Positions 24,361 through 34,029 of a stretch of DNA of 64,000 bases are shown one piece after another. The stretch is from positions 244,034 to 308,033 of the forward strand of contig NZ_JAVFVR010000007.1 in NCBI RefSeq assembly GCF_030929595.1, read 5' to 3'. A program made the position numbers and the translations under genes. Within the stretch, counting starts at the first letter, position 1. Every line of letters starts with the position of its first letter. The notes under the pieces are model-generated. The model saw only the letters and a list, made by a program, of their open reading frames with translations. It was not told the origin of the DNA and ran no database searches. The DNA is from Flavobacterium sp. LHD-85 (lineage in GTDB: Bacteria; Bacteroidota; Bacteroidia; Flavobacteriales; Flavobacteriaceae).

Positions 24361-25299
24361 TTAATTATAACCGTTTGATTTTAGCCATTCAGCACAATCT
24401 CGAGTCCAAAATTTGCTGGTGTCAGCAACGCCTAATCCAAATCCGTGACCACCTTTTTCATATATATGCATTTCTGCCGAAACTCCTTTTTTCTTTAATG
24501 CCAAATAGTAATTAATGCTGTTTTCTGGAATAACCACAGTATCATCTGTTGCATGAATTAAAAATGTAGGAGGTGTTTTTGAAGTCACTTTCTTCTCGTT
24601 TGAAAAAGAATCAATTAACTCCTTTGAAGGATTGTTTCCAAGCAAATTGGTTTGCGAACCTTTATGCGTAATTTCGTTTTCCATTGAAATTACTGGATAA
24701 ATTAGCAACGAAAAATCTGGACGGGCACTCACTTTATATGCCGATTCGTAGACTTTGTCGTCATAATGTGTTGAAGCAGTAGAAGCTAAATGACCACCAG
24801 CAGAAAAGCCTAAAATTCCAACTTTACTAGGATCAATATTCCACTTCGAAGCATTTTGTCTCACGTAACGAATGGCTTCTTGAGCATCTTGCAAGGGTCC
24901 TACACTTTTATTTTTCATGGTCAAATCCGTTGGCATTCTGTATTTTAAAACAAATGCTGTAATCCCTAAACTATTAAACCATTCAGCGACTTTTGTTCCT
25001 TCTTTATCAAAAGCTAAATGGGTGTAACCGCCGCCCGGACAAATTACAACAGCTGTTTGATTTGGTTTTGCTTCTTTGGGAATAAAAATGCTCAAAGTGG
25101 GTACAGAAACCTGACTTGTACTTTGCATCTTTCCATCTTTTAACTCTGGTTTTTCTTTATAATCGGCTGCTTTTACTTCATCTGGAATTTTATGCCATAA
25201 CGGAATAACTTGATTTTGTGCATTCATAGAAAATAGGCCTGAAAAAAGAAGCAAACTCAATGTGATTCCTCTTGAAAATGGTGTTCTTGTAGTTTTCAA
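24361..25299 (-). CDS. Secreted alpha/beta hydrolase, putative carbohydrate esterase
   Basis: A 312-residue exported alpha/beta hydrolase (signal peptide ends SMNAQ). The oxyanion loop is CPGGGYTH (88-94), the nucleophile elbow is GFSAGGH with S166, and the acid and base appear in HATDDTVV and KGGHGFGLG near the C-terminus. This is the acetyl-xylan-esterase-like/BD-FAE type that removes acetyl groups from plant polysaccharides. It faces away from the pectin operon across a 406-bp gap, so de-acetylation of pectin or another polymer is inferred from context. Confidence 0.82.
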   Translation of the reverse strand: MKTTRTPFSRGITLSLLLFSGLFSMNAQNQVIPLWHKIPDEVKAADYKEKPELKDGKMQSTSQVSVPTLSIFIPKEAKPNQTAVVICPGGGYTHLAFDKEGTKVAEWFNSLGITAFVLKYRMPTDLTMKNKSVGPLQDAQEAIRYVRQNASKWNIDPSKVGILGFSAGGHLASTASTHYDDKVYESAYKVSARPDFSLLIYPVISMENEITHKGSQTNLLGNNPSKELIDSFSNEKKVTSKTPPTFLIHATDDTVVIPENSINYYLALKKKGVSAEMHIYEKGGHGFGLGVADTSKFWTRDCAEWLKSNGYN

Positions 25300-25551
25300 T
25301 TTAATTTATAATTATTTGGTTTGTAATAGTATACGTTTTTTACTTAAAAAATGCAACCGATGGCCTAAATTAGTCAAAATTGACAAAAAATACTTTTTTA
25401 GTTGTAAATTTCAGGACTATTTTACCCCAAAAAAGGATGAATTTCACACATTGGCTTTTAACAAATATATTGTTTAATGTGTAATTTTGAATTCTTTTTT
25501 TTAAGTAATATGTTTATTTAACAGGCTAAAATATTTTTTTACACAATATTA

Positions 25552-25582
25552 TTTGGATTGTACGGATTAAAAACTATATTTG
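25552..25582 (+). promoter_or_regulatory. Promoter of hexuronate operon
   Basis: TTTG at 25552-25555, 19 bp, then TATATTTG at 25575-25582 matches the Bacteroidetes TTTG/TAnnTTTG promoter exactly. The operator begins at the next base. Confidence 0.75.
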
Positions 25583-25596
25583 TGCAATCGATTACA
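25583..25596. promoter_or_regulatory. LacI-type operator, copy 1
   Basis: TGCAATCGATTACA: a near-palindrome with the central CG typical of LacI-family sites. It abuts the -7 box, so a bound repressor would block transcription start of exuT. Confidence 0.75.
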
Positions 25597-25705
25597 TTAT
25601 TTTTCTTTTAAGGTGTTAATTTATTGATTATACTATTTTTAGAAAGCAGTAAACATAGTCTTTTAAGATTACCAAAAATTACAAAAACTATAATACCCAC
25701 TTACT

Positions 25706-27175
25706 ATGAATCAAACCGAAACCGTTGCAGTAAATCAGAGTGTCAAAACCACAGGAAAATACCGTTGGAGTATTTGCGCATTGCTGTTTTTTGCAACTAC
25801 AATCAATTACCTGGATAGACAAGTGCTTTCCTTAACTTGGAGTGATTTTATCGCGCCAGAATTTCACTGGACAAATAATGATTATGGAAACATAACGGCT
25901 TTATTTTCTATATTTTACGCAGTTTCGCTATTATTTGCAGGCAGATTTGTAGATTGGTTGGATACCAAAAAAGGATTCCTTTGGGCAATCGGAATATGGT
26001 CTGTAGGAGCTTGTCTTCATGCATTCTGCGGTATTGCAACTTCAGGAATTATTGCAGGAGAATGGTTTGTGGGCTTTCATGGTTCAAAAGAAATAATCAG
26101 TACAATAAGCGATACAGCATTGGTGATCAATGTAAGTGTTGCTTTATTTATTTTTGCACGTTTCGTTTTAGCAGTTGGAGAAGCAGGAAACTTCCCTGCG
26201 GCAATTAAAACAACTGCAGAATATTTTCCTAAAAAAGACAGAGCTTTTGCAACGAGTATTTTCAATGCAGGTGCTACAGTAGGAGCGTTGGCGGCTCCGG
26301 TTACAATTCCTTTCATAGCAAAATTCTTCGGTTGGGAAATGTCATTTATTATTATTGGAGCCTTGGGATTTGTTTGGATGGGATTCTGGATGTTTATGTA
26401 TGATAAACCGGAAAGACATTCAAAAGTTACACCAGAAGAATTGGCTTATATTCAGCAAGACGATATTGCAGATAGCAAATTAGTTGGTTTTGTTCCAGAA
26501 ACAAGCACAAAAGTGTCTTTAGCAGATTGCTTTAAGTACAAACAGACTTGGGCTTTTGCATTTGGTAAATTCATGACAGATGGTGTTTGGTGGTTCTTTT
26601 TATTCTGGACGCCAGCATATTTAAGTTCAGTTTACGGAATGGATTCTACAGAAGCGGCATTGCCATTGTTTGTGCTGTATATGATTACATTATTGTCAAT
26701 TATTGGAGGATGGCTGCCAACTTATTTCGTAGAGAAAAAAGGAATGAATCCGTACGAAGGAAGAATGAGAGCGATGCTAATTTTTGCATTTTTCCCATTA
26801 TTAGCTTTGATCGCACAGCCATTAGGATACATCAGTTACTGGGTTCCTGTAATTATCATCGGAATTGCAGGTGCAGCGCACCAATCTTGGTCGGCAAATA
26901 TCTTTACAACAGTTGGAGATATGTTTCCTAAAAAAGCAATTGCAACCATTACAGGAATTGGAGGTTTAGCTGGTGGAGTTGGTTCAACTCTTATCAATAA
27001 AGGATCTGGAGTATTGTTTGATTATGCAAAAGATACCAATATGGTTTTTATGGGATTCAAAGGAATTGAGGCTGGTTATTTTATCATTTTCTCGATTTGT
27101 GCTGTTTGCTACTTAACTGGTTGGATTGTAATGAAATCATTGGTTCCTAAATATAGTCCAATAACTGATTTATAA
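25706..27175 (+). CDS. exuT: Hexuronate transporter (MFS, ExuT-like)
   Basis: A 489-residue major facilitator with about twelve helices. It opens with RWSICALLFFATTINYLDRQVLSLTW, the usual start of the ACS/ExuT group, and has GRFVDWLDTKKGF (loop 2-3 motif) and ARFVLAVGEAGNFPAAIKTTAEYFP (helix 4, the anion-cation symporter signature). It is longer than Escherichia ExuT owing to an insertion at about 108-140. It probably imports galacturonate and glucuronate across the inner membrane, feeding the enzymes encoded next. Confidence 0.88.
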   Translation: MNQTETVAVNQSVKTTGKYRWSICALLFFATTINYLDRQVLSLTWSDFIAPEFHWTNNDYGNITALFSIFYAVSLLFAGRFVDWLDTKKGFLWAIGIWSVGACLHAFCGIATSGIIAGEWFVGFHGSKEIISTISDTALVINVSVALFIFARFVLAVGEAGNFPAAIKTTAEYFPKKDRAFATSIFNAGATVGALAAPVTIPFIAKFFGWEMSFIIIGALGFVWMGFWMFMYDKPERHSKVTPEELAYIQQDDIADSKLVGFVPETSTKVSLADCFKYKQTWAFAFGKFMTDGVWWFFLFWTPAYLSSVYGMDSTEAALPLFVLYMITLLSIIGGWLPTYFVEKKGMNPYEGRMRAMLIFAFFPLLALIAQPLGYISYWVPVIIIGIAGAAHQSWSANIFTTVGDMFPKKAIATITGIGGLAGGVGSTLINKGSGVLFDYAKDTNMVFMGFKGIEAGYFIIFSICAVCYLTGWIVMKSLVPKYSPITDL

Positions 27176-27238
27176 AGAAAAATACACATAATTGAAATAT
27201 TTTTTTCATTTCAATTATGGTTATTCCATTTAAAAAAT

Positions 27239-27246
27239 TAATTTTG
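27239..27246 (+). promoter_or_regulatory. -7 box of an internal promoter before kduI
   Basis: TAATTTTG fits TAnnTTTG. The -33 element 19 bp upstream (TATG at 27216-27219) is weak. The operator at 27247 begins directly after. Confidence 0.55.
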
Positions 27247-27260
27247 TGCAATCGATTACA
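27247..27260. promoter_or_regulatory. LacI-type operator, copy 2
   Basis: TGCAATCGATTACA, identical to 25583-25596 and in the same position relative to the -7 box, 12 bp before the kduI start. Confidence 0.75.
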
Positions 27261-27271
27261 TTATTTAAATT

Positions 27272-28111
27272 ATGACAAAATATAGTTCAAGATACGCGTC
27301 AAGCCCAGAAGCTGTAAAAAAGTATGACACGCAGCAATTGAGAGAAGAATTCTTAATTGATGATTTAATGCAGGAAGATGAAGTTGTATTGGTTTATTCT
27401 CATTACGACAGATACATTGCAGGTTCTGCAGTTCCTGTAAAAGGAGATTTACCTTTAGAAACAATTGATCCTTTAAAAGCGCCTTATTTCTTAGAGCGTA
27501 GAGAGTTAGGAATCATCAATGTTGGAGGAAGCGGTTCTGTAGTTGTTGAAGGAACTGCTTATGAGTTAGGTTTTAAAGATGCTTTGTATATCGGAGCTGG
27601 AAATAAAGAAGTGGTTTTTAAAAGTGATGACAAAAACAATCCTGCTAAGTTCTATTTAAACTCTGCTCCAGCGCATACGACTTACCCAACTAAAAAAGTA
27701 AGTTTAGCTGAAGCTAATAAATTACAATTGGGAACGATGGAAACGGCAAATCACCGTACCGTAAACCAAATGATTATTGGAAGCGTGGTAACAACTTGCC
27801 AATTGCAAATGGGAATGACGGAATTGAAACCGGGAAGTGTTTGGAATACGATGCCAGCTCACGTTCACGATCGTAGAATGGAAGTGTATTTCTATTTGGA
27901 TATTCCACAAGATCAGGCAGTTTGTCACTTCATGGGACAACCGCAAGAAACAAGACATATTTGGATGAACAATCATCAGGCAGTAATTTCTCCGCCTTGG
28001 TCTATCCATTCAGGTTCTGGAACTAGCAACTATACTTTTATTTGGGGAATGGCAGGAGAGAACTTAGATTACGGAGATATGGATGTTTGTAAAATCACTG
28101 ATTTAAGATAA
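27272..28111 (+). CDS. kduI: 5-dehydro-4-deoxy-D-glucuronate isomerase
   Basis: A 279-residue cytoplasmic isomerase that converts 5-keto-4-deoxyuronate from unsaturated uronates to 2,5-diketo-3-deoxygluconate. The zinc site is complete: H197 and H199 (PAHVHDRR), E204 and H246 (PPWSIHSG), aligning with the known ligands of the enterobacterial enzyme. Length fits the family. It starts 12 bp after an operator and its stop is one base before kduD. Confidence 0.95.
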   Translation: MTKYSSRYASSPEAVKKYDTQQLREEFLIDDLMQEDEVVLVYSHYDRYIAGSAVPVKGDLPLETIDPLKAPYFLERRELGIINVGGSGSVVVEGTAYELGFKDALYIGAGNKEVVFKSDDKNNPAKFYLNSAPAHTTYPTKKVSLAEANKLQLGTMETANHRTVNQMIIGSVVTTCQLQMGMTELKPGSVWNTMPAHVHDRRMEVYFYLDIPQDQAVCHFMGQPQETRHIWMNNHQAVISPPWSIHSGSGTSNYTFIWGMAGENLDYGDMDVCKITDLR

Positions 28112-28112
28112 G

Positions 28113-28904
28113 ATGACAAATTTATTTGATATAGAAGGAAAAGTTGCGCTTATCACAGGAAGCACGCACGGACTTGGAATGGCAATGGCAAAAGGACTTG
28201 GTCAGGCGGGTGCTACAATTGTGGTGAACGGAAATTCTTCTCAGGAAAAAATTGATAATGCTGTAGCCGAATTAAAAAGTGAAGGCATCAATGCAGTTGG
28301 TTATAAATTTAATGTAACCGAAGAGCAAGAGGTGAAAGCTGCTGTTGCAAAAATTGAAAGTGAAGTTGGACCAATCGATATCTTGATTAATAACGCTGGA
28401 ATTATCAAAAGAATTCCGTTGCTTGATATGGAAGTGTCAGATTTCAGAGAAGTAATTGATATCGATCTTGTAAGTCCGTTTATCGTTTCTAAGCATGTTG
28501 CAAAAGGAATGATTGAAAGAAGACAAGGAAAAATCATCAACATTTGCTCTATGATGAGCGAGTTAGGAAGAAATACAGTTTCTGCTTACGCTGCTGCAAA
28601 AGGAGGTTTAAAAATGCTGACGAAAAACATGGCAACAGAATGGGCAAAATACAATGTTCAGATTAACGGAATCGGTCCTGGATATTTTGCTACAGAACAG
28701 ACAAAACCAATTAGAGTAGACGGACATCCGTTTAACGATTTTATCATCAGCAGAACACCAGCTGCAAAATGGGGAGATCCTAGCGATTTGGCTGGAGCAG
28801 CAATATTTTTATCATCAAAAGCGAGTGATTTTGTAAACGGTCACATTTTATATGTTGATGGAGGAATCTTAGCAACAATCGGAAAACCTTCAAACGAAGA
28901 ATAA
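28113..28904 (+). CDS. kduD: 2-dehydro-3-deoxy-D-gluconate 5-dehydrogenase-type SDR
   Basis: A 263-residue SDR: TGSTHGLG (15-22), NNAG (93-96), S146, and Y159-AAA-K163. Together with KduI it reduces 2,5-diketo-3-deoxygluconate to 2-keto-3-deoxygluconate (KDG). In Bacteroidota it is often annotated as gluconate 5-dehydrogenase; the adjacent kduI gene, one base away, supports the KduD role. The C-terminus VDGGILATIGKPSNE matches the family. Confidence 0.9.
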   Translation: MTNLFDIEGKVALITGSTHGLGMAMAKGLGQAGATIVVNGNSSQEKIDNAVAELKSEGINAVGYKFNVTEEQEVKAAVAKIESEVGPIDILINNAGIIKRIPLLDMEVSDFREVIDIDLVSPFIVSKHVAKGMIERRQGKIINICSMMSELGRNTVSAYAAAKGGLKMLTKNMATEWAKYNVQINGIGPGYFATEQTKPIRVDGHPFNDFIISRTPAAKWGDPSDLAGAAIFLSSKASDFVNGHILYVDGGILATIGKPSNEE

Positions 28905-28928
28905 TTTTCAAATTATAATTAAAAAGAC

Positions 28929-30329
28929 ATGAGCCAGAAATTCATACATGATAATTTTTTATTAGAAAATAAATACGCTGAAGAGTTGTATCACAATTAC
29001 TCTAAAAATCAGCCCATTATTGATTATCACAATCACTTAAATCCACAGTTTATTGCAGAAGATAAAATCTTTGATAATATTACACAAGTCTGGATTAATG
29101 GTGATCATTATAAATGGCGTGCAATGCGTACATTAGGGATTAACGAACAGTTTGTAACAGGAAATGGTTCAGATAAAGATAAATTTTTAAACTGGGGAAA
29201 AACTGTTCCGTACACTATGCGTAATCCTTTGTATCACTGGACACATTTAGAATTGGCTCGTTATTTTGATATTTATGATTTGTTGAATGAAAAATCGGCT
29301 GAGAAAATTTATATCGAAACTTCTGAGAAAATAAATTCTCAGGCTTACAGCACACAAAATCTTCTTAAAAAAGTAAACGCTGAATTGGTTTGTACTACAG
29401 AAGATCCAATCGATTCTTTAGAATTTCACCAAAAATTCGCAAATAATTCGACTGGAATCAAAATGAGTACGGCTTTCAGACCTGATAAAGCCATCTTAAT
29501 TGCTAATGATGGATATAATGCATATCTGGACACATTAGGGGATGTGTCCGGTATTGCAATTAACACGTATGCTGATTTACAGTCTGCTTTAAGAAAAAGA
29601 ATCGAATTCTTTAATGCAAACGGATGTAAATTAAGTGATCATGGATTGAATCAAATTGATTTTGAAAACTTTACAGAAAGTGAAGTAAATGCAATTTTCA
29701 AGAAGAAAAGAGAAAATGGCGAATTGTCTCCAGAAGAGGTTTTAAAATTCCATAGTGCCATTTTAGTTTTCTTATCAGAAACGTATCATGAGTTTGGATG
29801 GGTACAGCAGTTTCACTTAGGTGCATTGCGTAACAACAATGCTCGTATGCACAGAATCTTAGGTCCAGATACAGGATGGGATTCTATTGGAGATTATCCG
29901 CAAGCGCAAAAATTATCTGCTTTCTTAAATGCATTAGACAGCAAAGATAAATTGACTAAAACGATTATCTACAACCTAAATCCTGCTGATAACGAAGTTA
30001 TGGCGACAATGATTGGAAACTTCAATGACGGAAGCGTTCGCGGAAAAGTACAATTTGGTTCTGGATGGTGGTTCTTAGATCAGAAAGATGGAATGACAAA
30101 ACAATTGAATGCGCTTTCAAATATGGGCTTAATCAGCTGTTTTGTTGGAATGCTGACAGATTCTAGAAGCTTCTTATCGTTCCCAAGACACGAATATTTC
30201 AGACGTATTCTATGTAATCTTTTGGGAGATGAAATTAAACGTGGTGAACTTCCAAACGATATGGAATGGATTGGAAAATTAGTTGCTGATATTTCATACA
30301 ACAACGCTAAAGAATATTTCAAATTTTAA
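28929..30329 (+). CDS. uxaC: Glucuronate/galacturonate isomerase
   Basis: A 466-residue uronate isomerase, the first step of the hexuronate route (galacturonate to tagaturonate, glucuronate to fructuronate). The metal-binding H-x-H is at 34-36 (IDYHNHLNP), with W-x-x-DHYKWRAMRTLGI downstream. FGWVQQFHLGALRNNNARM and GSGWWFLDQKDGM are typical conserved blocks. It starts 24 bp after kduD and is followed by a 96-bp gap holding part of a repeat. Confidence 0.95.
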   Translation: MSQKFIHDNFLLENKYAEELYHNYSKNQPIIDYHNHLNPQFIAEDKIFDNITQVWINGDHYKWRAMRTLGINEQFVTGNGSDKDKFLNWGKTVPYTMRNPLYHWTHLELARYFDIYDLLNEKSAEKIYIETSEKINSQAYSTQNLLKKVNAELVCTTEDPIDSLEFHQKFANNSTGIKMSTAFRPDKAILIANDGYNAYLDTLGDVSGIAINTYADLQSALRKRIEFFNANGCKLSDHGLNQIDFENFTESEVNAIFKKKRENGELSPEEVLKFHSAILVFLSETYHEFGWVQQFHLGALRNNNARMHRILGPDTGWDSIGDYPQAQKLSAFLNALDSKDKLTKTIIYNLNPADNEVMATMIGNFNDGSVRGKVQFGSGWWFLDQKDGMTKQLNALSNMGLISCFVGMLTDSRSFLSFPRHEYFRRILCNLLGDEIKRGELPNDMEWIGKLVADISYNNAKEYFKF

Positions 30330-30425
30330 ATAAAGTCTAACCGCAAGGTTCGCAAAGATTTACGCAAGGCTCGCTAAATGAAATCCTTTTTAATCATTGT
30401 AATCTGTGGCAAAAAAATATAAATA

Positions 30426-31445
30426 ATGAGTAGAGTAGTTGCATTTGGAGAAATCATGCTTCGTCTTTCGACGGAGAGACATTTGCGTTTTTCGCAATCT
30501 ACAGCATTTGGTGCTACGTATGGTGGTGGCGAATTTAACGTATGCGTTTCTTTGGCTAATTATGGTGTAAATGCTGAATTTGTTACCAGACTGCCTGAAA
30601 ATGAAATTGGCTTTTCTGCATTAAAAGAAATCAGAAAGATGAATGTCGAATCTAAAAACATTGTTTACGGAGGAGAGCGTTTAGGGATCTATTTCTTAGA
30701 AACTGGAGCGGGAACGCGCGGAAGCAATGTGGTTTACGATCGTGCTCACAGCGCCATGTCAACTATTCAAAAAGGACAGGTAGATTGGGAGAAAGTTTTG
30801 GAAGGCGCAGAATGGTTTCATTGGAGCGGTATTACGCCAGCAATTTCAGAAAGTGCAGCTGAAGCTTGTTTAGAAGCAATTAAAGTTGCTCATAAAAAAG
30901 GAATTAAAATTTCATGCGACTTAAACTATAGATCAAAACTTTGGCAGTACGGAAAAGCTCCAAGCGAGGTTATGCCAGAAATGCTGAAATACAGCAATGT
31001 AATTTTAGGAGATATTGATACAGCGTATTTCATGTTGGGAATCCCGAAAGTAAATCCGAACTACCAGGATGAAAAATCGCTTCCAGCAGTATATGATAAA
31101 TTGTTTGAATTGATTCCGAGCTTGAAAATCGCAGCAACGACGCTTCGTTATTCTGTTAGTGCTTCACATCAAAGAATTGGTGGGATTTTATACGACGGAA
31201 AAGCGATTTATAGTGCAGCCGTAAAAGAAGTTACGCCAGTTGTAGACCGTGTTGGAAGTGGAGATGCCTTTATGGGCGGATTAATCTACGGTTTATTGGA
31301 GTATAATAATAACCAGAGAGCTTTAGATTTTGCAGTTGCAGCTTGTTGTCTAAAACATACAATTGCAGGAGATTATAACTTGGTTACTTTAAAAGAAGTT
31401 GAGAATATGATTGATGGTGATGGTTCTGCATTAGTGTCAAGATAA
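30426..31445 (+). CDS. kdgK: 2-dehydro-3-deoxygluconokinase (PfkB family)
   Basis: A 339-residue sugar kinase that phosphorylates KDG to KDPG. The PfkB signatures are present: FGATYGGGEFNVCVSLANYG (substrate side) and VDRVGSGDAFMGGLIYGL (GxGD with the catalytic Asp, near 275-290). SCDLNYRSKLWQ is typical of the KDG kinase group. It is followed by the aldolase gene 12 bp later, so both steps are made together. Confidence 0.93.
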   Translation: MSRVVAFGEIMLRLSTERHLRFSQSTAFGATYGGGEFNVCVSLANYGVNAEFVTRLPENEIGFSALKEIRKMNVESKNIVYGGERLGIYFLETGAGTRGSNVVYDRAHSAMSTIQKGQVDWEKVLEGAEWFHWSGITPAISESAAEACLEAIKVAHKKGIKISCDLNYRSKLWQYGKAPSEVMPEMLKYSNVILGDIDTAYFMLGIPKVNPNYQDEKSLPAVYDKLFELIPSLKIAATTLRYSVSASHQRIGGILYDGKAIYSAAVKEVTPVVDRVGSGDAFMGGLIYGLLEYNNNQRALDFAVAACCLKHTIAGDYNLVTLKEVENMIDGDGSALVSR

Positions 31446-31457
31446 TTTTAAATAAAA

Positions 31458-32126
31458 ATGGCAAAATATTCAAGAATAGAAGTAGCTCAGACGATGAAAG
31501 AGAACGGTATGGTTCCGTTGTTTTTTCATTCGGATATTGAGCTGAGTAAAAAAGTTTTAAAAGCATGTTATGATGGTGGATCCCGATTAATGGAATTTAC
31601 TAGCCGTGGTGATTTTGCTCACGAAGTTTTCGGTGCTTTAAACAAATATGCTTTGGCGGAACTGCCAGGAATGATTCTAGGAGTTGGCTCTATTACAGAT
31701 GCAGCTTCGGCTTCTTTGTACATGAGTTTAGGAGCAAATTTTATTGTAACTCCAGTTTTTAGAGAAGATATAGCTATAGCTTGTAATCGTAGAAAAGTGC
31801 TTTGGTCACCAGGCTGCGGTACTTTGACAGAAATTGCTAGAGCAGAAGAATTAGGTTGTGAAATCGTAAAACTATTTCCAGCTGATACTTACGGACCGGA
31901 ATTTATTAAAGCGATAAAAGGCCCATGTCCGTGGACAAACATTATGCCTACAGGTGGTGTTTATCCAACAAAAGAAAGTTTGAGTTCATGGTTAAATGCA
32001 GGAGCAACCTGCGTTGGTTTGGGCTCACAATTAATTTCAAAAGACATATTGGACAATAAAGACTTCGACGGACTTACCGCAAAAGTGAAACAGGTTCTTG
32101 ACATTATAAAAGATATTAGAAAATAG
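31458..32126 (+). CDS. eda: KDPG/KHG aldolase
   Basis: A 222-residue class I aldolase that splits KDPG to pyruvate and glyceraldehyde-3-phosphate. Schiff-base K138 lies in EIVKLFPADTYG, and E46 (RLMEFTSRG) is the catalytic Glu; both match the known enzyme. MPTGGVYP is the phosphate-binding loop. It closes the uronate pathway encoded by this operon. Confidence 0.94.
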   Translation: MAKYSRIEVAQTMKENGMVPLFFHSDIELSKKVLKACYDGGSRLMEFTSRGDFAHEVFGALNKYALAELPGMILGVGSITDAASASLYMSLGANFIVTPVFREDIAIACNRRKVLWSPGCGTLTEIARAEELGCEIVKLFPADTYGPEFIKAIKGPCPWTNIMPTGGVYPTKESLSSWLNAGATCVGLGSQLISKDILDNKDFDGLTAKVKQVLDIIKDIRK

Positions 32127-32346
32127 ATTAAGGGGTAATCATGCCTAACTCCTTATTTTATAAGTTTTTTTTAGATTTTTAGAGATTGTAATTGAACATT
32201 ACGCTTGAAAAATTTAGCTAGCCATTCCTCACAGCCGGCTTTATTTTACTCAATCGGGTGTAATGTTTCATTTGCAATTTTAAAGGCAGAAATAAAGAAA
32301 TAAGGTTTATAAATGGTTATTTATAACGTATTAAAGAAAGTTTAAA

Positions 32347-33792
32347 ATGAAAAAATTAAATAGAATAAATACAGGATTAGAAAAGTTACAGCCAATTAAG
32401 GTAGTTCAGTTTGGAGAAGGTAACTTTTTAAGAGCCTTTGTTGATTATGCTTTTGATAAACTAAATAAAGAAGTTGATTTTAATGCCGGTATTGCAGTAG
32501 TTCAGCCTTTGAAAGACGGTATGGTAAATATGATTAATGATCAGGACGGTCTTTATACCTTGTTTATGAACGGAATCAAAAAAGGTGAAAAGATACAAGA
32601 TATTGTCTTAATTAATAATATTGTAAAAACTATAAACCCATATACTGAATTTGCAAATTATTTGGCTTTAGCCAAAGAAGAAGAACTTCAGTTTATTGTT
32701 TCTAATACTACAGAAGCTGGAATTGAATTTATTGAAAGTGATACTCCAGACATGAAGCCGCCAGTGTCATTTCCTGCAAAATTGACGGTTTTATTGTATG
32801 AAAGATTTAAACATTTTAATGGAGATGCTTCAAAAGGAGTTACAATAATTCCTTGTGAATTAATTGATTATAACTCTGAGACGCTTAAAAAATATATTTT
32901 ACAATATGTTGATTTATGGAAATTAGAGGATGCATTTAAGACTTGGGTATCAGATGCTTGTACCTATCATAGCACTTTGGTTGACAGAATTGTTCCTGGC
33001 TATCCAAGAGCTGAAATCGAAGAATACAATAGTAAATTAGATTATGAGGACAATTTAATTGTTGCGGCTGAACCTTTTTTCCTTTGGGCTATTGAAGGTG
33101 GAGATGATCTAAAAGCAAAATTGCCTTTCCACAAAACAAATTTGAATGTAAAAATCGTTGATGATATACGTCCTTTTAAAATGATTAAAGTTCGTATTTT
33201 AAACGGTGCACATACGGCAATGGTTCCTTTTTCACTTTTGCATGGTAATAAATTAGTAATGGAAACTGTTAACGGAGATTTTACTGGAAAATTTGTAAAT
33301 AGCGTTATTAGTGAAATTAGTGAAACTCTTGATATGGACAAAAATGAAATTACAGCCTATTCTGAGGAAGTAATGGACCGATTTAAAAATCCATTTATCA
33401 AACATGCACTTGCTGATATTGCATTAAATTCTGTATCGAAATTCAAAGTAAGAGTTTTGCCTAGTTTATTAGGGTATTATAATGCTAACAAAGAATTGCC
33501 TGTTAATTTGACTTTTTCATTAGCGAGTTTAATTCGTTTCTATAAAGGAACTTGGAATGGTCAAAGTTTACCGGTTAAAGATGGTGAAGATATTACAACA
33601 TTCTTTAACGGACTTTGGAAGTCTGATGATTATGAGAAAATTGCTCGTTTAACATTGCAAAACAAAGGTTTCTGGGATCAGGATTTAACTGAAATTCCAG
33701 GATTGACAAAAGCAATTACAATCGCTTTAGAAGAAATAGATTCAAACGGAATTGAAGCTGGTTTTGCTAAGTTTCAAGAAAGAATAAAATAA
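32347..33792 (+). CDS. uxaB: Tagaturonate reductase
   Basis: The 481-residue enzyme reduces tagaturonate to altronate with NADH. It belongs to the polyol/mannitol dehydrogenase family: the N-terminal fold starts VVQFGEGNFLRAFVDYAFDKL, and the catalytic Lys segment reads FKMIKVRILNGAHTAMVPF. Length fits UxaB. A 220-bp gap separates it from eda, but the direction is shared. No operator of the LacI type was found in that gap. Confidence 0.93.
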   Translation: MKKLNRINTGLEKLQPIKVVQFGEGNFLRAFVDYAFDKLNKEVDFNAGIAVVQPLKDGMVNMINDQDGLYTLFMNGIKKGEKIQDIVLINNIVKTINPYTEFANYLALAKEEELQFIVSNTTEAGIEFIESDTPDMKPPVSFPAKLTVLLYERFKHFNGDASKGVTIIPCELIDYNSETLKKYILQYVDLWKLEDAFKTWVSDACTYHSTLVDRIVPGYPRAEIEEYNSKLDYEDNLIVAAEPFFLWAIEGGDDLKAKLPFHKTNLNVKIVDDIRPFKMIKVRILNGAHTAMVPFSLLHGNKLVMETVNGDFTGKFVNSVISEISETLDMDKNEITAYSEEVMDRFKNPFIKHALADIALNSVSKFKVRVLPSLLGYYNANKELPVNLTFSLASLIRFYKGTWNGQSLPVKDGEDITTFFNGLWKSDDYEKIARLTLQNKGFWDQDLTEIPGLTKAITIALEEIDSNGIEAGFAKFQERIK

Positions 33793-33869
33793 ATCCATTT
33801 TTGGGATTGGACTAAGAAATAGTTTGATTCAATAAATGAAAATCTAATTTGATCTGCTAAAATCTTTTA

Positions 33870-33912
33870 AAATCTGCGTGAAATTTTCACACATTGATTT
33901 TCACGCAGATTT
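33870..33912. repeat. Inverted repeat (CACGCAGATTT family)
   Basis: AAATCTGCGTGAAA (33870-33883) and TTTCACGCAGATTT (33899-33912) are exact reverse complements with 15 nt between. A related element is at 51993-52090. Confidence 0.8.
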
Positions 33913-34029
33913 ACACAGATCAAAGCAGATTTGCACAGATTTAAATCTAAGCTCATGGGTAAAATTTAATTTTGCTCAACGGGTTGAAAATAAGAGAAAA
34001 ACAAAAAGAACAAAGAACAAAGGTTAATT

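Larger units (their letters stand above)
25300..25705. other. Regulatory gap upstream of hexuronate genes
   Basis: The gap separates a divergent esterase gene from exuT. It contains a promoter at 25552-25582 and a LacI-type operator at 25583-25596. No further gene is supported. Confidence 0.7.
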